Shown here piece after piece: positions 31,970-40,144 of a DNA stretch of 63,296 nucleotides. Location of the stretch: positions 1-63,296 of the forward strand of contig JAZRPB010000015.1 of NCBI GenBank assembly GCA_045649025.1, written 5' to 3'. Both the position numbers and the translations under genes were made by a program. The notes beneath the pieces were generated by a model. The model ran no database searches. It was not told where the DNA came from and saw only the letters and a list, made by a program, of their open reading frames with translations. Within the stretch, counting starts at the first letter, position 1. Each line of letters begins with the position of its first letter. This DNA comes from Ornithomonoglobus_A sp045649025 (lineage in GTDB: Bacteria; Bacillota; Clostridia; UBA1381).

Positions 31970-32063
31970 TTAGGAAATTACTGCTTTTAAGTCGCAATTT
32001 TCTAAATTACAAAAAAGTCTACCTATGGAAGTGAGCTGCATAAACGACAGTCACAATAGTGAC
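31970..32063 (+). promoter_or_regulatory. Two hairpins in the leader of the M42 peptidase operon
   Basis: TTAGGAAATT (31970-31979) pairs with AATTTTCTAA (31996-32005) with one wobble. GTCAC (32050-32054) pairs with GTGAC (32059-32063). No clear promoter could be fixed between them and the first peptidase gene, which has GAAAGG ten bases before its ATG. Confidence 0.35.
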
Positions 32064-32103
32064 ATTTTTATCTTTTTAAATTAACTAGAAAGGCTTTATC
32101 CCT

Positions 32104-33132
32104 ATGAAGAACATAATAGAAAAATTAAGCAATATGCGTGGTGTGTCGGGCTTTGAGTATAGAATAACAGAGAAAATCGCAAATATGTTTAAGCCCTATT
32201 GTGATGAAGTAAAAATTGACGCTTTAGGCAGTGTTATTGCACACAAAAAGAGCAACATAGAAAATGCACCAAAGGTAATGATAGAAGCACATTGCGATGA
32301 AATTGGTTTGATTGTTAATAATATAACAGATGATGGCTATATAACCTTTTCAAATGTAGGCGGTATTGATAACAGAATTTTACCGTCGCTTGAGGTTGTT
32401 GTGCACGGCAAAGAGGATATACAGGGTGTTATAGGTATAAAGCCTGATTTTTTATTGGAAAAGGACAAGACTGTAAAAATAAAGGATATGGCTGTTGATA
32501 CAGGACTTGACGTAGAAAGTGTAAAAAAGCTTGTAAGTATTGGTGATTGTATCACAATTGCTCAATCGGTAGGCGAATTAGGTAAAAAGCAATGGAGCGG
32601 AAAATCGCTTGATGACAGAGCAGGTGTTGCAGCACTTATTGATGTTTTAAAGAATATAAAGAACGACAGAATATGTGCTGATGTGTATGCAGTTGCAACA
32701 GTACAGGAGGAGGTTGGCTGCCGCGGTGCAAAAACCTCGGCGTTTTCAATTAATCCCGACTTGGCAGTTGCAATAGATGTCACACACGCAAAAACACCCG
32801 ACAACAGCGATTGTGAGTTTGAAACGGGCAGCGGTGTTGTTATATCAACAGGACCAAACATTCACCCCCAATTATACAAAAGACTTGTATCAATCTGTGA
32901 AGATAATAAAATAAAATACGATATTGAGGTGGAAGCAGGCGATACAGGCACAGATGCATGGGAAATACAAACTGCAAGAGATGGTATTCCAACCGCACTT
33001 TTATCGATACCGCTAAAGTATATGCATACCTCGGTTGAAACAATATCAGTTGCAGATGTTAAGGCAATATCAAAGCTTTTGCAAACACTTATAAAGGGTA
33101 TAGAGGAGGATGTAAAATGGTTGAGCTTATAA
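32104..33132 (+). CDS. M42 family metallo-aminopeptidase, first of three
   Basis: Dinuclear-metal aminopeptidase of the tetrahedral TET/glutamyl-aminopeptidase type, cytoplasmic, 342 residues. All ligands are present: His63 and catalytic Asp65 in EAHCDEIG, bridging Asp in SLDDRAGVA, the Glu pair in VATVQEEVGCRGA, Asp in AVAIDVTHA and the C-terminal His in LKYMHTSVE. Such enzymes assemble into 12-mers and trim peptides made by the proteasome-like proteases. The last 16 bases overlap the second paralogue. Substrate preference cannot be read from sequence. Confidence 0.92.
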   Translation: MKNIIEKLSNMRGVSGFEYRITEKIANMFKPYCDEVKIDALGSVIAHKKSNIENAPKVMIEAHCDEIGLIVNNITDDGYITFSNVGGIDNRILPSLEVVVHGKEDIQGVIGIKPDFLLEKDKTVKIKDMAVDTGLDVESVKKLVSIGDCITIAQSVGELGKKQWSGKSLDDRAGVAALIDVLKNIKNDRICADVYAVATVQEEVGCRGAKTSAFSINPDLAVAIDVTHAKTPDNSDCEFETGSGVVISTGPNIHPQLYKRLVSICEDNKIKYDIEVEAGDTGTDAWEIQTARDGIPTALLSIPLKYMHTSVETISVADVKAISKLLQTLIKGIEEDVKWLSL

Positions 33133-34106
33133 AAAATATAAGTGAAATTAACGCCATAAGCGGTAATGAAGCCTCTATACGTAAATATATAATAGAGCAT
33201 TGTAGTAATGCCGAGGTTGATACTATGGGCAATATCAGTGTATTTAAAAAGGGCAAAAGCTCACAAAAAAAGCTGATGATTGCAACGCATATTGATGAAT
33301 GTGGATTAATAGTTACCAACATTACCGAAAAGGGCTTTATAAAGTTTGAGTGTGTTGGCGATGTTGAGCTTCGCTCGCTTATTTCAAAGAAGGTTGTTGT
33401 TGCAGATAATGTAAAGGGCATAATTGGTATGAAGGCAATTCACCTTCAGAAAAAAGAAGAGCGTGAAACTGTTAAAAAAGCGAAGGAGCTTTTCATAGAC
33501 ATTGGTGCAAAGAATAAAAAGGACGCACAAAAATATGTAAAAAAAGGCGATTATATATCGTTTGCAACAGAGTTTTCAAATATAGGGAAAAGAGTAAAGG
33601 GTAAGGCTTTGGGCAGAATTGGTGCAGCAATAATGCTCAAATTACTTGATGTTGAGCCGCAGTATGACACATATTTTGTATTTACCGTTCAAAAAGAGGT
33701 TGAAATGCGGGGTGCATCAATTTGTGCTTCAAAAATTAATCCCGATTTTGCAATAGTAATAGACAGTATAGAAAGTGCCGATATGTTTGGCTGCAACGAT
33801 ATGCAAATTCAGGCAAAACTCGGCAACGGTACAGTTATACAATACAGCGATAAAAAGTCGATACAAAACAGAGAATTAACACAGTGTATTGTTAAAATAG
33901 CGGAAGAAAACAAAATTCCAATCCAAAAAAGAGCTGCTATAAAGAGCATTGGTAACAGTGGTGAAATTATAACATCGTATGGCGGTATTAAAACGGCAAC
34001 AGTTGCAGTGCCTGTAAGATACACACACACGCCAATACAAATAGCAGACTTAAGTGATGCCCAAAGCACATACAGGCTAATAATGTTGCTTTTACAAAAT
34101 CTGTAA
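33117..34106 (+). CDS. Degenerate M42 family paralogue, probably inactive
   Basis: Second of three tandem M42 proteins, 329 residues and full length. His58 and Asp60 in ATHIDECG and the C-terminal His in VRYTHTPI are kept. The motif ALDNRVG of its neighbour is ALGRIG here, with the bridging Asp gone and one residue deleted. The Glu pair EE is Lys193-Glu194, so the general base is replaced by Lys. The reading frame is intact over its whole length, which argues for a selected non-catalytic subunit rather than a decaying gene. It could mix with the neighbours in a hetero-oligomer. AGGAGG inside the upstream gene supports the ATG at 33117. Confidence 0.88.
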   Translation: MVELIKNISEINAISGNEASIRKYIIEHCSNAEVDTMGNISVFKKGKSSQKKLMIATHIDECGLIVTNITEKGFIKFECVGDVELRSLISKKVVVADNVKGIIGMKAIHLQKKEERETVKKAKELFIDIGAKNKKDAQKYVKKGDYISFATEFSNIGKRVKGKALGRIGAAIMLKLLDVEPQYDTYFVFTVQKEVEMRGASICASKINPDFAIVIDSIESADMFGCNDMQIQAKLGNGTVIQYSDKKSIQNRELTQCIVKIAEENKIPIQKRAAIKSIGNSGEIITSYGGIKTATVAVPVRYTHTPIQIADLSDAQSTYRLIMLLLQNL

Positions 34107-34127
34107 ATGAGAAAGGAATGAGCCACA

Positions 34128-35105
34128 ATGGAATTATTAAAAACTTTAACACAAGCCTTTGGAACATCGGGAAATGAAAATAATATTTGTGAGATTTTAA
34201 AGGCAAATGCAAAAAACTATTGCGATGAAATAAGTGTAGATGCACTTGGAAACCTTATTGCACACAAAAAAGGCAGCGGTAAAAAAGTTATGATAAGTGC
34301 ACATATGGATGAAATTGGAATTATTGTAACATTTATAGATAAAAATGGATTTATACGCTTTTCAAATATAGGCGGCTTATACACAAAGCAGCTTGTGGGA
34401 CGCAGGGTAAGATTTGAAAATGGCACAATTGGTGTTATAGGCAGTGAGGAAGAGGATTTTGAAAAAAAGGCGGAGCTTTCAAAACTGTTTATAGATATAG
34501 GTGAAAAAAGTGAGGACAACACAAAAAAATATGTTAACATAGGCGATATGGCTTCATTTGAGGGAGATTATTACGAAAATTCAAATATTGTTATATCAAA
34601 GGCATTAGATAACAGAGTGGGTTGTTATATACTTTTAGAAGCTATGAGGGACACAAAAACAGATAATGACCTGTACTTTGTATTCTCGTCACAGGAGGAG
34701 GTTGGCTTAAGAGGTGCAAAAGCCTCTGCATACAGCATTAATCCCGACTATGCAATAGCGGTAGATGTTACAGATACGGGAGATTGTCCGTCGGCACCTT
34801 CAAACTGTGTTAAGCTTGGCGGCGGTGCAGCAATAAAAATTATGGACCGCTCCGTTTTGTGTGATTCATACGTGCGTGGTTTTATGATTGATATAGCAAA
34901 GGAAAACAATATTCCTTACCAACTTGAAATTATGACCGATGGCGGAACAGATGCGGGTGCAATGCACCTTTCACGCAGCGGAGTAAAAACAGGCGGAATA
35001 TCTGTTCCTACAAGATATATTCATTCGCCGTCGGAAATGGCAAGTATTGGGGACATAAAAAATTGTATCACACTTTTAAAAACAGTTATAGAAAAAATAC
35101 AGTAA
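34128..35105 (+). CDS. M42 family metallo-aminopeptidase, third of three
   Basis: Third paralogue, 325 residues, with a complete active site: His59 and Asp61 in SAHMDEIG, Asp in KALDNRVGC, the Glu pair in SSQEEVGLRGA, Asp in IAVDVTDTG and His in TRYIHSPSE. It differs from the first copy in the region after VDVTD and in its C-terminus, so substrate range may differ. GAAAGGA precedes the ATG. The three genes form one operon, and queA follows 18 bases after this stop codon. Confidence 0.92.
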   Translation: MELLKTLTQAFGTSGNENNICEILKANAKNYCDEISVDALGNLIAHKKGSGKKVMISAHMDEIGIIVTFIDKNGFIRFSNIGGLYTKQLVGRRVRFENGTIGVIGSEEEDFEKKAELSKLFIDIGEKSEDNTKKYVNIGDMASFEGDYYENSNIVISKALDNRVGCYILLEAMRDTKTDNDLYFVFSSQEEVGLRGAKASAYSINPDYAIAVDVTDTGDCPSAPSNCVKLGGGAAIKIMDRSVLCDSYVRGFMIDIAKENNIPYQLEIMTDGGTDAGAMHLSRSGVKTGGISVPTRYIHSPSEMASIGDIKNCITLLKTVIEKIQ

Positions 35106-35123
35106 TCACACAGGGGGATAAAA

Positions 35124-36149
35124 TTGAAAACATCAGATTTCTATTATGATTTACCACAGGAGCTTATTGCTCAAACACCGCTTAAGGAAAGAAGCTCATC
35201 AAGACTTATGGTGCTTAATAAAAACACAGGTGAAATTGAGCATAAGCATTTTTATGATATTGTTGAGTACTTAAATGAAGGCGACACACTTATTTTAAAT
35301 GATACAAAGGTACTCCCTGCACGTCTGTATGGTGAAAAAGAGGGTACAGGCGGTGCAATTGAGTTTTTACTTTTGCACAAGCATAGCCTTGATATCTGGG
35401 AGGTTATTTTAAGACCGGGAAAAAAGGCAAAGGTTGGTGCAAGATTTGTTTTCGGTAATGGTGAGCTTAAAGCAGAGATTTTAGATATTGTTAACGAAGG
35501 CAACAGACTTGTAAGGTTTGAATACGAGGGTGTGTTTGAAGAGGTTTTAGACAGGCTTGGTGAAATGCCCATACCTCCTTATATAACAAAAAAATTAGAG
35601 GATAAAAACAGATATCAAACAGTTTATGCTAAAAATCCCGGCTCTGCCGCAGCACCAACTGCAGGCTTGCATTTTACCCCCGAGCTGATGGAAAAAATAA
35701 AAAATAAGGGTATTAACATAGGCTTTGTAACACTCCACGTTGGTTTGGGTACATTTAGACCTGTAAAGGTTGATGACGTTAATGAACATAAAATGCATTC
35801 TGAATTTTATACTATAAGTGACGAGGTCGCAAAGCTTGTTAATGATACAAGGAAGAATAATAAAAGAGTTATATCGGTTGGTACAACCGCAACAAGAGTT
35901 CTTGAAACTGTTGGTCTTAATGGCGGTGACATAAAAGCACAAACAGGGTGGACAGATATATTTATATATCCGGGAAAAAAATTAAATGTTGTAGATGCAC
36001 TAATAACCAATTTCCATTTGCCCGAATCAACACTTATAATGCTTGTGTCGGCAATTGCAGGGCGTGAAAATGTCTTAAACGCATATAAATGTGCGGTAGA
36101 TGAAAAATACAGATTTTTCTCGTTTGGCGATGCTATGTTTATTCAATAA
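35124..36149 (+). CDS. queA: S-adenosylmethionine:tRNA ribosyltransferase-isomerase
   Basis: Transfers and rearranges the ribosyl part of SAM onto preQ1-modified tRNA to give epoxyqueuosine. The 341-residue protein has the QueA signatures: FYYDLPQELIAQTPLKERSS at the start, LNDTKVLPARLYG, PPYITKKLEDKNRYQTVYA, GSAAAPTAGLHFT and LHVGLGTFRPV, then FHLPESTLIMLVSA. The start is a TTG seven bases after GGGGGAT. tgt and queG are not in view. It ends at a tandem pair of hairpins. Confidence 0.96.
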   Translation: MKTSDFYYDLPQELIAQTPLKERSSSRLMVLNKNTGEIEHKHFYDIVEYLNEGDTLILNDTKVLPARLYGEKEGTGGAIEFLLLHKHSLDIWEVILRPGKKAKVGARFVFGNGELKAEILDIVNEGNRLVRFEYEGVFEEVLDRLGEMPIPPYITKKLEDKNRYQTVYAKNPGSAAAPTAGLHFTPELMEKIKNKGINIGFVTLHVGLGTFRPVKVDDVNEHKMHSEFYTISDEVAKLVNDTRKNNKRVISVGTTATRVLETVGLNGGDIKAQTGWTDIFIYPGKKLNVVDALITNFHLPESTLIMLVSAIAGRENVLNAYKCAVDEKYRFFSFGDAMFIQ

Positions 36150-36154
36150 TGTAG

Positions 36155-36210
36155 GGGACGATGCCTACATCGTCCCGTCACGAAAAAGGATAAAAATACA
36201 TCCTTTTTTT
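36155..36210 (+). terminator. Tandem terminator after queA
   Basis: GGGACGATG (36155-36163) pairs with CATCGTCCC (36168-36176) around CCTA. A second hairpin follows: AAAAAGGAT (36183-36191) with ATCCTTTTT (36200-36208) and more T residues. The second has the classical T-run, while the first is GC-rich and unusually stable for this sequence. Confidence 0.88.
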
Positions 36211-36245
36211 TCTTGTGATTTTTTGTGAAAATTTTGTTTTCTCTA

Positions 36246-36274
36246 TTGATTTTTAAAAAAATCTATGTTATAAT
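36246..36274 (+). promoter_or_regulatory. Promoter of the glycyl-radical dehydratase operon
   Basis: TTGATT (36246-36251), 17 bases, TATAAT (36269-36274) with an extended TGT. It leaves a leader of about 85 bases before the dehydratase start. Confidence 0.8.
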
Positions 36275-36367
36275 GTTTGGTGAGAAAGTGTTTCTACAAT
36301 TAATGGAACATAAAAACAAACAAAAACAAAGCAAATTTAAGTTATATATAAAAAAGGGGAAAAGAAT

Positions 36368-38899
36368 ATGAAAGCTTTTAATACAACCGACATTCCAATG
36401 ACGGACAGAATAAAAAAGTTAATTGAAAACACATTTTCTGCAACTCCGCAAATTGAAACCGACAGAGCAGTTTTGCTTACCGAAAGCTATAAAAAAACAG
36501 AGTCTGAACCAATGGTAAAAAGACGTGCTTTGGCATTTAAGCACATATTGGAAAACATTCCGATTACAATAAGAGATTATGAGCTTGTTGTAGGAAGTGC
36601 AACACAGCGCCCAAGAAGCTGTCAAACATTCCCTGAATTTTCGTATGAATGGCTCGAAACAGAGTTTGATACTATCGAAAAACGTGATGCGGACCCATTC
36701 TACATAAGTGAAGAAAATAAAAAAATCCTAAAAGAAGTTGGCGAGTATTGGAAAGGCAAAACCACAAGCGAGCTTGCTACATCTTATATGGCACCGGAAG
36801 CAATTTTAGCTATCGACCATAATATTTTTACACCCGGCAACTATTTTTATAATGGTGTGGGTCACGTTACAGTTAATTATGATAAAGTGCTCAAAATAGG
36901 ATATAAGGGAATAATAAGAGAAGCAGCAGCAGAGCTTGCGAGCATGGATATATATGCTCCTGATTATTCTAAAAAACACGAATTTTTAGAATCTGTTATA
37001 ATCACAAGCCAGGCAGCAATCGACTATGCAAAAAGATATGCGTCCCTTGCTAAAGAAATGGCACAAAAAGAAACAGATGCTGTAAGAAAGCAAGAGCTTT
37101 TAGTGATTGCCAAAAACTGCGAAAACGTACCCGAAAATGGTGCAAAATCATTCCACGAGGCTTGTCAGTCATTCTGGTTTGTGCAAATGCTTATACAAAC
37201 AGAATCAAGCGGACACTCAATCTCTCCAGGACGTTTTGACCAATATATGTACCCATACTATAAAGCAGATATAGAAAAAGGTGCAATAACAAGAGAGTTT
37301 GCACAAGAGCTTCTAGACTGTGTTTGGGTTAAGCTAAATGATATGAGTAAGGTAAGAGACTCTGCATCAGCAGAGGGCTTTGCAGGATATAGTATGTTCC
37401 AGAACCTGTGTGCAGGCGGACAAGACAGAGAGGGTAGAGATGCCACAAACGATTTGTCGTTTATGTGTATACAAGCCTCAATGCACACCTTATTGCCATC
37501 ACCATCATTCTCTGTAAGAGTATGGAATGGAACACCAAATGAATTTTTGATTAAGTGTGCAGAGCTTACAAGAACAGGAATTGGCCTGCCTGCTTACTAT
37601 AACGATGAAGTAATTATCCCTGCTTTGATGAGCAGAGGTCTTACACTTGAGGATGCAAGGGATTATAATATAATAGGATGTGTTGAGCCTCAGGTTCGTG
37701 GAAAGACTGAAGGTTGGCACGATGCGGCATTCTTTAATATGTGCCGTCCTATCGAGCTTGTATTTACAAACGGTGTAGATAAGGGCGTTCAGGTAGGCCC
37801 AAGAACAGGTGAAGTTACTGAATTTAAAACATTTGATGATGTTTTAAGAGCATATACAATTCAAATGCACTATATGATTCGTCTTATGGTAAACTCAAAC
37901 AATGCCATAGATATTGCTCATGCCGAAAGAGCACCATTACCATATCTTTCAAGTATGCTTGATGATTGTATAAAACGTGGTAAAACTTCACAAGAAGGCG
38001 GAGCTGTATATAACTTTACAGGTCCTCAGGGCTTTGGTATAGCTAATATGGCAGATGGTCTTTATGCAATAAAGAAGCTTGTATTTGACGAAAAGATAGC
38101 AACACTTGCAGACTTTAAGGATGCAATGCTTAATAACTATGGTCAGGGCTTAACACCAAAAGCTGCAACTGCTGCAACAAAAGAGGTTGTGGATAATCTT
38201 GTTAAGATGGGCAAAAAGGTTGATGCCAATACAGTAGAAGAAATCTGCAAAATGTTCCTTGCAGGTGAAACTGATATGGCTAAAAAGAACAGCTACGATA
38301 ATTTGCGTAAGATGATAGAAAGCGTTGATAAGTACGGAAACGACGTAGAAGAAGTTGATATGCTTGCAAGAGAAGTTGCATACATATATACAAAAGAGGT
38401 TGAAAAATATAAAAATCCAAGAGGCGGAGTATTCCATGCAGGTCTATATCCTGTTTCAGCAAACGTGCCTTTGGGTGAGCAAACAGGTGCAACACCCGAT
38501 GGCAGATTTGCAAACACACCTCTTGCAGATGGTGTAGGCCCAAGAAGCGGTTATGATAAATTAGGTCCAACTGCTGCTGCAAACTCTGTTGCAAAGCTTG
38601 ACCATGGTATTGCTTCAAATGGTACGTTGTATAACCAGAAGTTCCACCCGTCAGCATTAAGCGGTGTTGAAGGCCTGCAGAACTTTGCATCATATATAAG
38701 AGCATTCTTCGACCAAAAGGGTATGCATATGCAATTTAACGTAGTAAGCCGTGATACATTGCTTGATGCACAAAAGCACCCCGAAAACTATAAATCTCTT
38801 GTTGTAAGAGTTGCGGGATACAGTGCATTGTTTACAACTCTTTCACGTTCACTTCAGGATGATATTATAAACAGAACAGAGCAAACCTTTGGCTGTTGA
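36368..38899 (+). CDS. Glycyl-radical glycerol/1,2-propanediol dehydratase, B12-independent
   Basis: Oxygen-sensitive radical enzyme removing water from a diol, glycerol to 3-hydroxypropionaldehyde or 1,2-propanediol to propanal. The 843-residue protein carries thiyl Cys438 and Glu440 in GCVEP, SSGHSISPGRFDQYMY with the His-Ser pair of the diol site, and the radical glycine near residue 817 in RVAGYSALF. Stretches such as RRALAFKHILENIPITIRDYEL and GLPAYYNDEVIIPALMSRGLTLEDARDYN agree with the clostridial glycerol dehydratase as I recall it. An extra segment of about 45 residues before the C-terminal part makes it longer than that enzyme (about 790). Choline lyase, hydroxyproline dehydratase and isethionate lyase share the family but have different substrate-pocket motifs. 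The activase is directly downstream. Confidence 0.88.
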   Translation: MKAFNTTDIPMTDRIKKLIENTFSATPQIETDRAVLLTESYKKTESEPMVKRRALAFKHILENIPITIRDYELVVGSATQRPRSCQTFPEFSYEWLETEFDTIEKRDADPFYISEENKKILKEVGEYWKGKTTSELATSYMAPEAILAIDHNIFTPGNYFYNGVGHVTVNYDKVLKIGYKGIIREAAAELASMDIYAPDYSKKHEFLESVIITSQAAIDYAKRYASLAKEMAQKETDAVRKQELLVIAKNCENVPENGAKSFHEACQSFWFVQMLIQTESSGHSISPGRFDQYMYPYYKADIEKGAITREFAQELLDCVWVKLNDMSKVRDSASAEGFAGYSMFQNLCAGGQDREGRDATNDLSFMCIQASMHTLLPSPSFSVRVWNGTPNEFLIKCAELTRTGIGLPAYYNDEVIIPALMSRGLTLEDARDYNIIGCVEPQVRGKTEGWHDAAFFNMCRPIELVFTNGVDKGVQVGPRTGEVTEFKTFDDVLRAYTIQMHYMIRLMVNSNNAIDIAHAERAPLPYLSSMLDDCIKRGKTSQEGGAVYNFTGPQGFGIANMADGLYAIKKLVFDEKIATLADFKDAMLNNYGQGLTPKAATAATKEVVDNLVKMGKKVDANTVEEICKMFLAGETDMAKKNSYDNLRKMIESVDKYGNDVEEVDMLAREVAYIYTKEVEKYKNPRGGVFHAGLYPVSANVPLGEQTGATPDGRFANTPLADGVGPRSGYDKLGPTAAANSVAKLDHGIASNGTLYNQKFHPSALSGVEGLQNFASYIRAFFDQKGMHMQFNVVSRDTLLDAQKHPENYKSLVVRVAGYSALFTTLSRSLQDDIINRTEQTFGC

Positions 38900-39711
38900 T
38901 GGGAGAAATTAAATTGTTGGAATATTATGATACAAAGGGCAGAATTTTTGATATTCAAAAATACTCTATACACGATGGCCCAGGTATAAGAACTATTGTG
39001 TTTTTAAAGGGCTGTGCATTAAGGTGCAGATGGTGTTGCAATCCTGAATCTCAAAGCTATGAAATCGAAACAATGATGTTTAACGGTAAGGAAAAGGTTA
39101 TGGGACATGACGTTACTGTTGCCGAGGTTATGGATATTGTACGTCAGGATAGCTTTTATTATCAGAGAAGCGGTGGCGGTATGACGCTTTCGGGCGGCGA
39201 ATCGCTTTTGCAACCCGAGTTTGCAATTGGTCTTTTAAAGGCGTGTAAGGATTTTGGAATAAATACTGCAATAGAAACCACTGCTATTGCAAAATGGGAA
39301 GTAATAGAGCAATATTTGCCGTATCTTGATTATGTGCTTATGGATATTAAGCATATGGACAGTGCAAAGCACAAGGAATTTACAACCCAACCAAACGAAC
39401 GTATTTTGGAAAATGCAAAAAGAATTGCTAATTCAAATATGGTAGATTTAACAATAAGAGTGCCTGTTATTCCCACATTTAACCATACTCCCGAAGAAAT
39501 AAGTGATATTGCACGCTTTGCACAAAGCTTAAATGGAGTTAAGAAACTTCATTTGTTACCATATCACCGTTTAGGACAGGGTAAGTATGAGGGATTAAAC
39601 AGAGAGTATCTTATGAAAGATATTGAGCCAATGCCTAATGAATATGTAGATAGGCTATTAAAGGCGGCACAAGAGGCTGCACCGAATTTGCATGTGCAAA
39701 TAGGTGGATAA
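38899..39711 (+). CDS. Glycyl-radical enzyme activating protein (radical SAM)
   Basis: Uses S-adenosylmethionine and a [4Fe-4S] cluster to install the glycyl radical on the dehydratase. KGCALRCRWCCNPES gives the Cx3Cx2C cluster motif, followed by GGGMTLSGGESLLQ and later LPYHRLGQGKYEGL. At about 270 residues it lacks the ferredoxin-like cysteine insert that most dehydratase activases carry between the radical motif and the GGE motif, so it is of the compact PFL-activase type. The ATG overlaps the dehydratase stop (TGATG). A start at TTG 38914 or 38917, served by GGGAG, is also possible. Confidence 0.9.
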   Translation: MGEIKLLEYYDTKGRIFDIQKYSIHDGPGIRTIVFLKGCALRCRWCCNPESQSYEIETMMFNGKEKVMGHDVTVAEVMDIVRQDSFYYQRSGGGMTLSGGESLLQPEFAIGLLKACKDFGINTAIETTAIAKWEVIEQYLPYLDYVLMDIKHMDSAKHKEFTTQPNERILENAKRIANSNMVDLTIRVPVIPTFNHTPEEISDIARFAQSLNGVKKLHLLPYHRLGQGKYEGLNREYLMKDIEPMPNEYVDRLLKAAQEAAPNLHVQIGG

Positions 39712-39917
39712 AAAGAGCTGTTGCTTTTAGCGCAGAGCGTTCAAAGACATTTTAAGAAAATCTGCATTTATGTAGATTTTCTTTTTTTGTCTTTAAACTA
39801 TACACAAAGCTCACCTCTCGACGTACCTCTGTACGACTTCGGGTAAGATAAAATGCGGAAGTATCCGCATTTTACTTCGCTTTGTGCATTCTGCATCTAA
39901 AATCAAATCAGCTCTTT
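39712..39917. repeat. Nested inverted-repeat element of about 206 bases
   Basis: The outer arms AAAGAGCTG (39712-39720) and CAGCTCTTT (39909-39917) are perfect. Inside, TTTTAG (39725-39730) pairs with CTAAAA (39897-39902) and GCAGA (39732-39736) with TCTGC (39890-39894). Two branches follow. AAAGAC (39743-39748) with GTCTTT (39789-39794) encloses a strong hairpin. CACAAAGC (39803-39810) with GCTTTGTG (39879-39886) encloses hairpins CGTAC/GTACG and an 11-bp TAAAATGCGGA/TCCGCATTTTA. The result is a fully nested, multibranched fold. It could be a MITE-like element or a structured RNA. Part of it also ends the activase transcript. Confidence 0.7.
39754..39788 (+). terminator. Intrinsic terminator of the dehydratase operon
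   Basis: AAGAAAATCTGCA (39754-39766) pairs with TGTAGATTTTCTT (39771-39783) around TTTA with one wobble, followed by a T-run to 39788. It is one branch of the larger nested element. Confidence 0.8.
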
Positions 39918-39955
39918 AATTGGGAAATGATTATTTCAAATCCCGCTTTTACATA

Positions 39956-40075
39956 TTAATCACATACGCATGTAACAATAACGATTATGATAAGAACCCA
40001 AAGAACCATATCAAGATCGAAGTTACAACCACCCCTGTTAGAGCAAGTCATTCTGTTTTCGCAACAATCACCCAT
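39956..40075 (-). CDS. Tiny cysteine-rich single-helix membrane peptide, 39 residues
   Basis: An unlisted small gene on the minus strand. The sequence starts MGDCCENRMTCSNRGGC, continues to an acidic NFDLD, a hydrophobic helix MVLWVLIIIVIV, and ends TCVCD. It has six cysteines in 39 residues. AAAGGGGG lies nine bases before the ATG and is one of the stronger ribosome-binding sites in the window. The layout recalls small clostridial cysteine-rich proteins linked to sporulation, but I cannot assign a family. CATAATATA upstream (40107-40115 on the minus strand) resembles a sigma-E/K -10 element, with no well-placed -35. It is not a shadow of any other gene. Confidence 0.65.
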   Translation of the reverse strand: MGDCCENRMTCSNRGGCNFDLDMVLWVLIIIVIVTCVCD

Positions 40076-40144
40076 TTTGTGGAACCCCCTTTCCTTGATT
40101 TTAATGTATATTATGAAAAAATAAAAAAAAAGAGCCTGTACCTA

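Noticed and set aside
32015..32080. A 19-codon frame in the M42 operon leader
   Set aside because: No ribosome-binding site and it spans the leader hairpin; probably chance.
39926..39945. A tRNA T-arm-like word (TTCAAATCCC) in the gap after the dehydratase operon
   Set aside because: No acceptor stem, D-arm or anticodon arm can be built around it.
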